Assembly (NCBI GenBank): GCA_020634455.1
Contig: JACKBQ010000001.1
Span: 868,001 to 932,000 of the forward strand
Direction: 5' to 3'
Source of the DNA: Ardenticatenaceae bacterium
GTDB taxonomy: Bacteria > Chloroflexota > Anaerolineae > Promineifilales > Promineifilaceae
DNA: 64,000 nt
The position numbers and the translations under genes are program-made. The notes under the pieces were generated by a model. The model worked only from the letters and a program-made list of their open reading frames with translations, was not told where the DNA came from and searched no databases. Shown piece after piece: positions 46,645 to 54,902 of the stretch; the stretch's first letter is position 1; each line of letters starts with the position of its first letter.

Positions 46645-46917
46645 TTGAACAAAGATTCCATCCTCCAACGGGCTGAAAGCGTCACTTTTGAAGTGGTGGC
46701 CGACGAGGCCATCTTGATTGACATCAACACGGGCACCTACTTTTCCCTCAATGAAGTTGGCACCGAATTTTGGGAAATGCTCGACGGCGTGCAAACCATC
46801 GCGCAGCACGCCGACGCCATCGCCGCCAAATATGAAGTGGAAAGCGGCATGGTGGTTGATGATTTGCTGGAACTGGCCAACGAAATGGCCAAAGATGATC
46901 TGATCATCATTAAATAA
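46645..46917 (+). CDS. PqqD-family peptide chaperone (RiPP recognition element, lasso B1-like)
   Basis: 90 residues from TTG 46645, with AAGGGAG six bases upstream. The fold signature is FEVVADEAILIDINTGTYFSLNEVGTEFWEMLDG, then a helical C-terminal half (IAQHADAIAAKYEV, VVDDLLELANEMAKDDLIII). PqqD-like proteins bind the leader of a precursor peptide and hand it to modifying enzymes. It lies nine bases before the B2-type protease gene, the order found in split-B lasso clusters. No precursor gene is adjacent. Confidence 0.88.
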   Translation: MNKDSILQRAESVTFEVVADEAILIDINTGTYFSLNEVGTEFWEMLDGVQTIAQHADAIAAKYEVESGMVVDDLLELANEMAKDDLIIIK

Positions 46918-46926
46918 GCAATCTAA

Positions 46927-47424
46927 ATGAATGCTCTGCTCGCGCGTTTGCGCCATCTGTGGCTGGGGCTGCGGCTGTTGTCGGGGCTGCTGATTCACGC
47001 CCAGCAGCGGCAGCTTTTAACCGAAATGCGCCATCTTGGCCGCGAACTGCCCCTTTTGCTGCAAAAACCGCTCCCCCAAGCGATGGCTGAACTGGAAACG
47101 ATGCGTAGGGAACGGCCGTTTCCTCTCCCCCCCGAAGCCAAAACCCGCCAACTGGCCGACCTTGCTGCCCTGCTGGATCGCCGCTCGCCGCTGGGACTGT
47201 GCCTGCGCCGCTCGCTGCTGCGCTACCGCTACCTGCACGAACTCGGCGTGCCCGTCACCGTGCTGTTCGGGGCTAAATTTGCCCCCGGCGACGCGCCAGA
47301 CAAGAAGAAGGTAACGGGGCATGCGTGGCTGGTTTGGGGGGAACGGCCGTACCACGAAGACGACGAAAACTGGCAGGGCTACACCGTCATGCTCCGCTGG
47401 CCGAAAGGGGAGATTGGAGATTAG
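46927..47424 (+). CDS. lasso-peptide B2-like transglutaminase-type protease
   Basis: 165 residues. The catalytic Cys is Cys92 in SPLGLCLRRSLLRYRYLHELG and the His is His132 in KVTGHAWLVWG; acidic residues at 144-147 could complete the triad. The hydrophobic, basic N-terminal helix region (about 1-45) is typical. B2 proteins cut the leader from the precursor before macrolactam formation. It follows the PqqD gene at once. The last residues (GEIGD) are encoded by a palindromic repeat that also supplies the end of the convergent gene (LEIGD). Confidence 0.85.
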   Translation: MNALLARLRHLWLGLRLLSGLLIHAQQRQLLTEMRHLGRELPLLLQKPLPQAMAELETMRRERPFPLPPEAKTRQLADLAALLDRRSPLGLCLRRSLLRYRYLHELGVPVTVLFGAKFAPGDAPDKKKVTGHAWLVWGERPYHEDDENWQGYTVMLRWPKGEIGD

Positions 47425-47469
47425 AGATTGGAGACTTGCCTAATCTCCAATCTCCAGTCTCCAATCTCT
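47407..47469. repeat. GGAGATTGGAGA palindrome shared by two convergent gene ends
   Basis: GGGGAGATTGGAGATTAGAG (from 47407) through GGAGAC (47435) pairs with TAATCTCCAATCTCC through CAATCTCT (47441-47469). Both converging genes end inside it with near-identical C-termini (…GEIGD and …RLEIGD). A related copy lies inside the glycosyltransferase gene at 48117-48180. Confidence 0.7.
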
Positions 47470-49164
47470 TGGGACGTAGAGGGTTAACGGCCGTATCACC
47501 GGGTCGTTCAATGTCGGGGGCGATTGTTCGGGAGGCAGCGTCTCCACAGCTTCGTAATGCGCCAGCAGCAGATCCAAAAAGGCTGGCTCCGTCTCAAAAA
47601 AATCGCTTTCATCCGAAATAATTTGGGCAAACTGCTGCTGCTCAATTAATTCCACCAGGTCTGGCGGCAACGGATCGGTTCCGCGCTGGCGGGCGTGCCA
47701 GAGGGATTGCAGGTGAGCATACGGCCGTTTCCCCGCCCGCACCGCCACGCTAGGATGCATCAACAGCCACACCTCACCCGGTTCAGCTTCTACCCGCGCC
47801 ACCAACGCATCGCCCGCGGCCCGCATTTCGGCCGTTGGCCTATAATTTTTAGGCAGTCCATCGTTCAACGGAAACGTGACCAAGCCAAACTGCACGATCA
47901 TCGCCACAGCCCAAAGCCATCGTCGTTTGTCATACCCGCGAAGGCGGGTATCCACGTTCTGGGCCGGAATGGATTCTCGCTTCCGCGGGAATGACAGGGT
48001 GGGGATCAGGCACAAAAAGGCGTAGCCAATCAGCAGGTTGTTTAGATTACCGCCCACCGTGCTGCGACCAGCGACCGAGATGAATACGGCCGTTCCCACA
48101 AAAACCAACCACGGATTTTGGGAGACTAGAGACTGGAGAATAGCGACTAAAAATCTCCAGTCTCCAGTCTCCAATCTCCGCACCTGCAACACGGCCAAAA
48201 AAACAGCCAACCCAACCAACACCGCCATCCCCGCGCCCAACTCCCACACAATAATATTCCGCAGCCGCCCCAAATCCAGCGGGCTGGCATACGCAATCGT
48301 CACCACGTAATGGCTAAACCAGCCCCCGCTCCCCCACTGCAAAACCAAAACCGGCACAGCCGCAACAACGGCAAATGGCGCTACAAAATATTTTAGGACG
48401 CGGATAAACGCGGAGGACGCGGATTTTTTGTTTTTCGCTAAGCCCTTTTGGGCACCCTCCGCGCTCTCCGTGGTGAAAAAATAAAATCCAGCCACTGCCG
48501 CCAACAGCAGTCCATTCTGCTTCGTCAAAAAGGCCAATCCCAACAAAACCGCCCCCAGCATTATTTTTATCTCTGTGAAACTCTGTGTCTCCTCCGTGCC
48601 TCTCTGTGTTCCTCCTCTCCTCCCATAAACTACCAACGCCAACCCCGCCAAGCTCAAAAACGCAAACAACGCATCCACCCGCGCCAGATCGTACCAGCCG
48701 CCAACCAGCCGATAACCGCCCAAAAACAAGCCGCTGCCCACAAAAGCGGCCGTTTTCCCAGCGATCGATTGATCGCAACTTTCTCGCCAACCAATAATGA
48801 AAATGAGAACGGCCGTTCCCACCACACTCAAAAAAGAGATTAACCGCAGCGGCCAAAAGCCAAACCCCGTCAGGCGCATGAGCAATCCACCCAACCAGGT
48901 AAACAGCGGCATATACACCTGCGGCACAAATTCCGCGTTCGGCGGCACAAACACCGGCAACCCCTGCGCCACCCGCCACGCCTGCATCACCATGCCCTCC
49001 TCCACCAAATCCAGCGCGTACGGATAAGCCACCCGCGCCAGCCCCAACCGCAGGTAAGCTAAACTGGCCGTCAACGAAATGACGGCAAAAAAAACCATGC
49101 CCAAATCTGGAAAATTTGCGAAATCTTTGTTTTTTTTGCTTATCTGCATACCCACTTTGCCCAT
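47440..49164 (-). CDS. membrane glycosyltransferase-like protein (GT-C type) with in-frame repeats
   Basis: About 574 residues from ATG 49164; a longer frame to 49224 is repeat-derived, and ATG 49149 is an alternative. It has ten or more hydrophobic helices with the GT39/ArnT-like features YALDLVEEGMVMQAWRVAQGLPVFVPP, where acidic residues lie in the first periplasmic loop, and LVGGWYDLARVDALFAFLSL, then GLAFLTKQNGLL. A soluble C-terminal part (about 470-574) follows. At least five palindromic repeats lie inside the frame: near 48590 (GGTQRGTEETQSFTE), 48440 (EGAQKGLAKNK), 48150 (ETGDWRF), 47960 (SFPRKRESIP) and the C-terminus. It may glycosylate a cluster product or envelope polymer. Confidence 0.7.
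   Translation of the reverse strand: MGKVGMQISKKNKDFANFPDLGMVFFAVISLTASLAYLRLGLARVAYPYALDLVEEGMVMQAWRVAQGLPVFVPPNAEFVPQVYMPLFTWLGGLLMRLTGFGFWPLRLISFLSVVGTAVLIFIIGWRESCDQSIAGKTAAFVGSGLFLGGYRLVGGWYDLARVDALFAFLSLAGLALVVYGRRGGTQRGTEETQSFTEIKIMLGAVLLGLAFLTKQNGLLLAAVAGFYFFTTESAEGAQKGLAKNKKSASSAFIRVLKYFVAPFAVVAAVPVLVLQWGSGGWFSHYVVTIAYASPLDLGRLRNIIVWELGAGMAVLVGLAVFLAVLQVRRLETGDWRFLVAILQSLVSQNPWLVFVGTAVFISVAGRSTVGGNLNNLLIGYAFLCLIPTLSFPRKRESIPAQNVDTRLRGYDKRRWLWAVAMIVQFGLVTFPLNDGLPKNYRPTAEMRAAGDALVARVEAEPGEVWLLMHPSVAVRAGKRPYAHLQSLWHARQRGTDPLPPDLVELIEQQQFAQIISDESDFFETEPAFLDLLLAHYEAVETLPPEQSPPTLNDPVIRPLTLYVPRDWRLEIGD
47929..47995. repeat. in-frame GTCATxCCCGCG palindrome in the glycosyltransferase gene
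   Basis: GTCATACCCGCGAAGGCGGGTATCC at the left and GGATTCTCGCTTCCGCGGGAATGAC at the right, read as SFPRKRESIPAQNVDTRLRGYDK on the minus strand. The translated word FPRKRES…RLRGxD is well known from dispersed bacterial repeats of this type. It sits in a loop between two membrane helices. Confidence 0.75.
48117..48180. repeat. in-frame CTCCAGTCTCC palindrome in the glycosyltransferase gene
   Basis: GGAGACTAGAGACTGGAGA (48121-48139) pairs with TCTCCAGTCTCCAGTCTCC (about 48156-48175) across AAAATT-like spacer. It encodes ETGDWRFLVAILQSLVSQ without disturbing the frame. Confidence 0.65.
48397..48628. repeat. two further repeat inserts in the glycosyltransferase gene
   Basis: ACGCGGATAAACGCGGAGGACGCGG with CCTCCGCGCTCTCCGTGG (about 48398-48478) and CTCTGTGAAACTCTGTGTCTCC with CCTCTCTGTGTTCC (about 48570-48615) are of the CACAGAG/CGCGGA word families. 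Both keep the reading frame and lie in predicted loops. Confidence 0.55.
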
Positions 49165-49294
49165 AACGGCCGAATTGTATACCATCCCCGTCGAAAATCT
49201 GGGCATAAATGCACCGCGTGGCATAAATGCACGAAGACCGGGGCATGAATGCCCAGGCTAAAAATTACCCAATTACTTAATTACCAATTACCAC

Positions 49295-51148
49295 ATGTGC
49301 GGCATAACCGGCATCCTCACCCCCCAAATCAATCGCGAACGTCTAGAAAAGGCCAATGACCTACTGCACCATCGCGGGCCAGACGACGCGGGCATCTTTA
49401 TTGCCGACGGCATCGGGCTGGCGGCGCGGCGACTGAGCATCATTGATCTGGCGCATGGCCACCAGCCGCTAAGCAACGAAGATGGCACCATCTGGATAAC
49501 GTACAACGGCGAGGTGATGAACGCCCCCGCCTTGCGTACCCAGCTAGAAGCCGCTGGACACCAGTTCCGCACCCGCACCGACACCGAAACCATCGTCCAC
49601 GCTTACGAAGAGTGGGGCACGGATGCGTTCGTGCGGCTGCGCGGCATGTTTGCCTTTGCCTTGTGGGACGGCCGTTCCCAAACCCTCATTCTCGTCCGCG
49701 ACCGTTTTGGTATCAAACCGCTGTACTACGCGAAAGTTGGCAATGAACTAGCCGTTGCTTCCGAGATTCGCCCCATTTTCCACCTCCTCCCCACGCTCAG
49801 CCGCCGCACCAACCGGCAGGCACTTACCGATCTGTTCACGATGGGGTTTGTACCGACGCCCCAAACGATGTTTGCCGACGTCTACAAATTACCCGCTGCG
49901 CACATGCTCATCGCGCAAAATGGGCAAATGACGATACGGCCGTATCACCAACTCATCTTCCCCGACCACCCAAACTACCACCAAATCAACGAAGCCGACG
50001 CCGTAGACGAATTCATGGCCCACCTGCGCGACGCCGTCGCCGCCTGGCGCCTGAGCGACGTGCCCGTTGGCTCCTTGCTCAGCGGCGGCATCGACTCCAG
50101 CGCCCTGGCCACGCTGCTCACCGAGCTAAGCGGCCAGCCGATTCACACCTTCAACATCGCCTTCAGTGCCGCCAGCCACGACGAATCCGCCTACGCCCAG
50201 GCGGTTGCCCAGCGCATCGGCAGCCAGCATCACACCCTACACTTCGGCCCTGAAGCGTTCGACCTGCTGCCGCAAATCGTGGCCCAGCTCGAAGAACCAC
50301 AATGCTCCGCCACCAGCCTGCCCATCTACCTGCTCTACCAGGCGTGCCGCGAGGCGGGCTTCAAAGTCATCCTCACCGGCGAAGGGGCGGATGAGCTGCT
50401 GGGCGGCTACCACTGGTTCGATGGCGACCGACGAATACGGCCGTTCCTCCACATCCCCCAACCCATCCGCCAGCTACTCAGCCACCTCCCCCTGCCCGGC
50501 TCCACCGCTGGCCAGCGCGTCCTCACCCACGCCACCCGCGACCCGCTGACCCGCTTCGCCCTCTGGCACCAGGTTGCCTCGCCACAGATCTTAAAAAGCC
50601 TTTTTGGCCACAGAGAACACAGAGATTTTAGAGAAAATCTCTCTTTTTCCTCTGTGCCATCTGTGGCAAATTATCATCCGCTGAACCAGTTTTTGGCGTT
50701 GGAAGCGCAGACGCGCATGGTGGATTTCATCAATTTTGAAGTGGATCGGATGAGTATGGCTAACTCCGTTGAAGCACGGCCACCGTTTCTGGACCACAAG
50801 CTGTGGGAATTTTGCGCCACGCTGCCGCCCGAGTTCAAGCTGAATGCGGCCATGAACAAAGTTTTGCTACGTCGGGGCATGAAGAATTTGTTGCCAACGG
50901 CCGTTACCCATCGCGCCAAACAAGGACTTGCCACTCCCCACGCCGCCTGGTGGCGCAGCCAAAAGCTGCCCGCCTGGGTCGAAGAGTGCCTCCAACCAAC
51001 CTCGCTACGCGAAACTGGCTACTTTAATGTGGAAATGGTGGAAAATTTGAGGGAGGCGCATCGAAACGGCCGTACCGACCACAGCCGCATCCTCACTGGC
51101 ATCCTCACCACCCAACTGTGGCACCAGGCAATGGAGATTCGCGATTGA
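49295..51148 (+). CDS. asparagine synthetase B-type protein (lasso C-like candidate)
   Basis: 617 residues. The glutaminase domain starts directly at Met1-Cys2-Gly (MCGITGIL), with LHHRGPDDAGIF near 30 and YNGEVMNAP near 70; the synthetase domain has the PP-loop LLSGGIDSSALATLL near 260 and GEGADELLGGY near 365. This is the AsnB fold, used for asparagine synthesis, and also the fold of lasso cyclases that activate an Asp/Glu side chain. The intact Cys2 fits either use. A CACAGAG palindrome (50606-50670) is inserted in frame near residue 440. The leader is an ATTACC repeat without a visible ribosome site. Confidence 0.85.
   Translation: MCGITGILTPQINRERLEKANDLLHHRGPDDAGIFIADGIGLAARRLSIIDLAHGHQPLSNEDGTIWITYNGEVMNAPALRTQLEAAGHQFRTRTDTETIVHAYEEWGTDAFVRLRGMFAFALWDGRSQTLILVRDRFGIKPLYYAKVGNELAVASEIRPIFHLLPTLSRRTNRQALTDLFTMGFVPTPQTMFADVYKLPAAHMLIAQNGQMTIRPYHQLIFPDHPNYHQINEADAVDEFMAHLRDAVAAWRLSDVPVGSLLSGGIDSSALATLLTELSGQPIHTFNIAFSAASHDESAYAQAVAQRIGSQHHTLHFGPEAFDLLPQIVAQLEEPQCSATSLPIYLLYQACREAGFKVILTGEGADELLGGYHWFDGDRRIRPFLHIPQPIRQLLSHLPLPGSTAGQRVLTHATRDPLTRFALWHQVASPQILKSLFGHREHRDFRENLSFSSVPSVANYHPLNQFLALEAQTRMVDFINFEVDRMSMANSVEARPPFLDHKLWEFCATLPPEFKLNAAMNKVLLRRGMKNLLPTAVTHRAKQGLATPHAAWWRSQKLPAWVEECLQPTSLRETGYFNVEMVENLREAHRNGRTDHSRILTGILTTQLWHQAMEIRD
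50606..50670. repeat. in-frame CACAGAG palindrome in the AsnB-type gene
   Basis: TGGCCACAGAGAACACAGAG at the left pairs with CTCTGTGCCATCTGTGGCAA at the right. It inserts about 20 residues (GHREHRDFRENLSFSSVPSV) between QILKSLF and ANYHPLNQF, where family members have a short loop. The same family fills 38131-38198 outside genes. Confidence 0.7.
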
Positions 51149-51906
51149 AAATCCTCACCTACAACCTCGAATTTGGCGGGCGTAAACAGCTAGAAAGCAT
51201 CCACGCCGTTTTGGCCTACATCAACACCGACGTGATTGGCCTGACCGAAGCGGATGACCACGAGGTGGTTAAAATTCTGGCCGAGCGATTAGAAATGCAC
51301 CACGCCTGGGGCCACGGCAGCGGTGAGCGGCACATCGCCCTGCTCTCCCGCTACCCCATCAAAACGTGGCAAATTTACAACCAGCCGCCGCTCACCCAGG
51401 CCGCGCTGGAGGCGCAGCTAGACACGCCCGGCGGGCCGCTCACCGTCTACAACGTACACTTTTTACCCTTTTTGCTGCTGCCATTTGAGATTCGCCGCTG
51501 GCAGGCGGTGGGGAAATTGTTGGAGATTATTGGGAAACGGCCGTCTACCCCCCATCTCATCATTGGCGACGTAAATGCCATTGGCCCCGGCGACCGCGTC
51601 TTGCAGCACAAAAACCCGGCACGGATGCGGCGCGTGATGCTGCTGCAATTTCGCCTCATCTTCCGGCTGGCCATCCCCCGACTGCTGCGCGCGGGCTACA
51701 CCGACTGCTTCCGCCACCTGCACCCCCACGCCGATGGCTTTACGTGGTGGAGTATCAACCCCACCACCCGCTACGACTACATCTTCGCCGACCCACAAAT
51801 GCTGCCTCGCCTAAAAAGCTGCCGCGTCGTCACCGATCACCCCGCCATCCGCCACGCCTCCGACCACTTTCCCCTGCTGGCCGAATTCAGTCAATCCGCC
51901 GATTGA
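51145..51906 (+). CDS. endonuclease/exonuclease/phosphatase (EEP) family protein
   Basis: About 253 residues from TTG 51145, which overlaps the AsnB-type stop and has GGAG eight bases upstream. The EEP core is intact: KILTYNLEFGG at the start (Asn), LTEADDHE near 40 (Glu), VYNVHFLP near 105, LIIGDVNAIGPGD near 140 (Asp, Asn), RYDYIFADP near 210 and ASDHFPLLAEF at the end (Asp-His). Members hydrolyse phosphodiester bonds in DNA, RNA or lipids. Tight coupling to the AsnB-type gene suggests a joint role, but which substrate is unknown. Confidence 0.85.
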   Translation: MKILTYNLEFGGRKQLESIHAVLAYINTDVIGLTEADDHEVVKILAERLEMHHAWGHGSGERHIALLSRYPIKTWQIYNQPPLTQAALEAQLDTPGGPLTVYNVHFLPFLLLPFEIRRWQAVGKLLEIIGKRPSTPHLIIGDVNAIGPGDRVLQHKNPARMRRVMLLQFRLIFRLAIPRLLRAGYTDCFRHLHPHADGFTWWSINPTTRYDYIFADPQMLPRLKSCRVVTDHPAIRHASDHFPLLAEFSQSAD

Positions 51907-51981
51907 AAAACGCCTGGAAGCTTCGTATACTGTGGCTCAATCTAAACAGGAGCTACAACGACAAACGGCCGTATCCAATCT

Positions 51982-52680
51982 ATGTCTACACCCGCCTTCA
52001 ATCCCCACACAACGATGATCACCACCATGCAAACCCACCTGCACCAGTGGCAGCAAACGGCCGATCGCCGGGCCATTTTCCTTAACTGCTACCTGCTGAT
52101 GACGCAAAATATGCTAACGGCCGTTCACCAGCAACAGTTTCAGGACAATCCCTGGGTCCACACCCTCACCCACCGCTTTGCCGACTACTACTTCACCGCC
52201 CTGGCTGCCTTTGAAAGCCAGCAGCCCACCACGCCCCAGGTGTGGCAGCTCACCTTCACCGCCGCCTGCGATGCCCAAACGTACACGCTGCAAAATCTCT
52301 TTTTAGGTGTCAACGCCCACATCAACTACGATTTGGTGCTGACGGTTGTGGAGCTGTTGGAAGCAGAATGGGCGGCCCTCTCCCCCGCCGAGCGCACGCA
52401 GCGCTACCAGGATTTCATCCAGGTCAACGAGATCATCGGGCGCACGGTGGACGCGGTGCAGGACACCGTTGTGGAGGCGTATACGCCCCGGCTGGATTTG
52501 CTGGATCGGCTCATGGGGCCGGTAGACGAATGGCTGGTGTCAAAGATGATTGGGCAGTGGCGCGAGGAGGTGTGGCAAACGGCCGTTGCCCTACTCAATA
52601 ACCCAACCGAAAAAGAACGTATCTACCGGCAAATGGAAGCACGCTCCCTCAAGATCGCCCGCATTTTGCTCGCTGTGTAA
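51982..52680 (+). CDS. DUF5995 family protein
   Basis: 232 residues, mostly helical, soluble. The block LFLGVNAHINYDLVLTVVE near 105-125 is typical of DUF5995, a family of unknown function common in Actinobacteria and other phyla. The conserved His and Asn of NAHINYD could be catalytic or metal-binding. An in-frame ATG at residue 12 is a possible alternative start. About 75 bases after the EEP gene, same strand; no clear operon signal. Confidence 0.75.
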   Translation: MSTPAFNPHTTMITTMQTHLHQWQQTADRRAIFLNCYLLMTQNMLTAVHQQQFQDNPWVHTLTHRFADYYFTALAAFESQQPTTPQVWQLTFTAACDAQTYTLQNLFLGVNAHINYDLVLTVVELLEAEWAALSPAERTQRYQDFIQVNEIIGRTVDAVQDTVVEAYTPRLDLLDRLMGPVDEWLVSKMIGQWREEVWQTAVALLNNPTEKERIYRQMEARSLKIARILLAV

Positions 52681-52703
52681 CATACCGTCCAAAAAATCAA
52701 ACA

Positions 52704-53948
52704 TTAAGCAGCTACGGGGCGCTGCTGGAACCGATTGAACCAGAAGAGCAGCGCCACCAGCAGCAGCGTGAGGGCAATGCCCACGGCGGCAACGGCCGTC
52801 ATGCCACCCTGCTGAAACACCGCCCCGGTTCCTAAACTACCCGCACCCGTCGCCAACGACACCAGCACCTCGCTGGCTCCCTGAGCGCGGGCACGTTCTT
52901 TGGCCGCCAGCGCATCTGCCAGCAGCGAGGAGCCGGCAATAAAGCAAAAGTTCCAGCCCAGCCCCAGCAAAAAGAGCGACACCACCAGATTGGTCATGGC
53001 TACCGAAAGCGGAGCCAGGATGCCGGAAATGATCAAAATGGCTGAACCGGCAACGATGAGGGGGATACGGCCGTATCTGTCAATCAGCCAGCCCGTGACG
53101 CTAGACAAGCCAAACATCCCCAGCGTATGCGCCATAATCACCAAAGAAACCGCCTCAGTGGAATGGTTGTTGTGGTCCATGTGCAGCGGCGTAATCACCA
53201 TGATCAGCGCCATCACCAGCTGGCCAATGGCCATGGCCGCCACCGCCAGCAGCACGGTGGGCTGGCGGAATATTTGGGACAACGGCCGTATCGGCACATC
53301 AGGTTCCTTGTTCGGGTTTTCCGCCTCCAAAGCCCGGCTTACGGACAGGGGATCAGGTCGCAAAAAGAGAAAAATCGTCAGCAAGCCAAGCCCGTACAGC
53401 CCGACGGCCGCCAGGTACGGCCCCGTGTCACCCAAAAAGCCCCACGCTTCCGCCCATCCAGATGACGGCCCCACCAACGCTGGCCCCCCAACTGCGCCAA
53501 TCGTCCCGGCAAACACAATCAGCCCGATGACCTTGGCCCGGCGATCGGCCGTTTGCACCTCCGCGGCCACGTAGCGTCCCTGGTCACTGCCGCCGCGCCC
53601 CATGCCCATCAGCGCCGCCCCCGCGCAAAAGCCCACAAACGACGCGTTCATCACCGACCAGACGGTGAGCACCGCCCCCGCCAGCGCCAGAGCAAACCCC
53701 AGCGAAAGCCCCAACCGCCGTCCGATCTTGTCGAACAGCCAGCCAATCGGGTACGCTGCCGCCGCCCGGCCCAGCAGGGTGATGGTGTTGGGCACGCCAG
53801 CCATACTGTCGCTGCCACCCAATTCCGCCGCCAAAATGGGTGAAAGGGTAAACGCGGCAATCATCGCCGCCGAAAATAAGCTTTGCGAGATAAAAAGTGC
53901 GGCCGTCAGCCGCTGGCGCGTAGCGTGGGAAAAGGTTGTGGTTGTCAT
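52704..53948 (-). CDS. MFS transporter
   Basis: 414 residues with twelve hydrophobic segments in two halves. The A-motif-like loop GWLFDKIGRRLGLSLGFALALAG lies near 72-95 and GWLIDRYGRIPLIVAGS near 280. The sequence near GRGGSDQGRYVAAE is unusual between helices 4 and 5. It is likely a drug or metabolite exporter; the substrate cannot be inferred. The start has AGGAAACC before the ATG. Divergent from the LuxR-type regulator across 270 bases of repeats, which makes that regulator a candidate controller. Confidence 0.85.
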   Translation of the reverse strand: MTTTTFSHATRQRLTAALFISQSLFSAAMIAAFTLSPILAAELGGSDSMAGVPNTITLLGRAAAAYPIGWLFDKIGRRLGLSLGFALALAGAVLTVWSVMNASFVGFCAGAALMGMGRGGSDQGRYVAAEVQTADRRAKVIGLIVFAGTIGAVGGPALVGPSSGWAEAWGFLGDTGPYLAAVGLYGLGLLTIFLFLRPDPLSVSRALEAENPNKEPDVPIRPLSQIFRQPTVLLAVAAMAIGQLVMALIMVITPLHMDHNNHSTEAVSLVIMAHTLGMFGLSSVTGWLIDRYGRIPLIVAGSAILIISGILAPLSVAMTNLVVSLFLLGLGWNFCFIAGSSLLADALAAKERARAQGASEVLVSLATGAGSLGTGAVFQQGGMTAVAAVGIALTLLLVALLFWFNRFQQRPVAA

Positions 53949-53954
53949 GGTTTC

Positions 53955-54169
53955 CTATGGAGTTTTCAGTAATCGGTATTCAGTATTCAGTCGATATTCA
54001 GTTTTCAGCGAATCACTGATTACTGTTCACTGATTACTGAATACAGCTTCAAAGAGGCGAATCTTACTCGCAAGCCACCGTTTTAACAAAACCAACCTCC
54101 TGTAGGAAACCTGACAGGTCTGCGACGGTCCTCCGCTTAGCCAGGTAAGTGTGTAGACCTGTCAGGTTT
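53955..54169. repeat. repeat-filled divergent region
   Basis: Between the divergent MFS and LuxR-type genes. First, tracts of CAGTAATCGGTATTCAG and CTGATTACTG words in both orientations (about 53969-54045). Second, a perfect 15-base inverted repeat AAACCTGACAGGTCT (54107-54121) and AGACCTGTCAGGTTT (54155-54169). No gene is seen in it. Confidence 0.6.
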
Positions 54170-54216
54170 TGCAAATCTAACCTTCCTCATAGAAAGCTGT
54201 GGTACGCTTGGCCGCC

Positions 54217-54861
54217 ATGAGCGAAATTCCCCCTTCCCTTTCCGTGGCCATTGTGGCCAACGATCCGCTGGCCCGCGCTGGCCTGGCCACACTGCTGGCC
54301 GCCGAACCCGCCTGCGACATCATCGCCCAGATGAGCCTGGCGGACTGGCTGGCAGATTTGCAAACAGACGACTGGGATGAGGCGCGGCTAGACGGCGTGG
54401 TGTGGGATGTGGGCTGGGCAGCCGTTGTGGCCTTGCCAGAAGACCCATTTCCTCTGCCTGTGGTGGCACTGCTGCCGGATGAAACGGCCGTTTCTCACCT
54501 TTGGTCGCTCGGAATTCAGGCCATGCTGCGCCGGGACGCTTCGGCGGGGACCATCCTTGCTGCCCTGCAAACGGCCGTTCATGGGGTAGCCGCGCTAGAT
54601 GTTGAGTTTGTAACGGCCGTACGTCCCGCCACGCCCACTGCACCGGAAATCCTGCCCGAACTCGTGGAGCTCACCCCCCGCGAACAGGAAGTGCTCACCC
54701 TGCTGGCCGAAGGGCTCACCAACAAAGCCATCGCCCACCAGCTAGAAATTAGCGACCACACCGTCAAGTTCCACGTCAACGCCATTTTGGGCAAGCTCAA
54801 CGCCCAAAGCCGCACCGAGGCGGTGGTCCAGGCCACGCGATTGGGGTTGCTGCTGTTGTGA
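54217..54861 (+). CDS. NarL/LuxR-type response regulator with degenerate receiver
   Basis: About 214 residues from ATG 54217 (a GTG at 54199 is possible). The N-terminal 120 residues look like a receiver: AIVANDPLARAGLATLLA, then DGVVWDVGWAAVV in the phosphoacceptor place, but the conserved Lys is not evident. The C-terminal 65 residues are a LuxR helix-turn-helix: LTPREQEVLTLLAEGLTNKAIAHQLEISDHTVKFHVNAILGKLNAQSRTEAV. It probably binds DNA as a dimer. No sensor kinase adjoins it; the MFS gene is divergent. Confidence 0.85.
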   Translation: MSEIPPSLSVAIVANDPLARAGLATLLAAEPACDIIAQMSLADWLADLQTDDWDEARLDGVVWDVGWAAVVALPEDPFPLPVVALLPDETAVSHLWSLGIQAMLRRDASAGTILAALQTAVHGVAALDVEFVTAVRPATPTAPEILPELVELTPREQEVLTLLAEGLTNKAIAHQLEISDHTVKFHVNAILGKLNAQSRTEAVVQATRLGLLLL

Positions 54862-54902
54862 TTTAGCGATTCGAAGACCTGGGGATAATGAACATTAACA
54901 AT

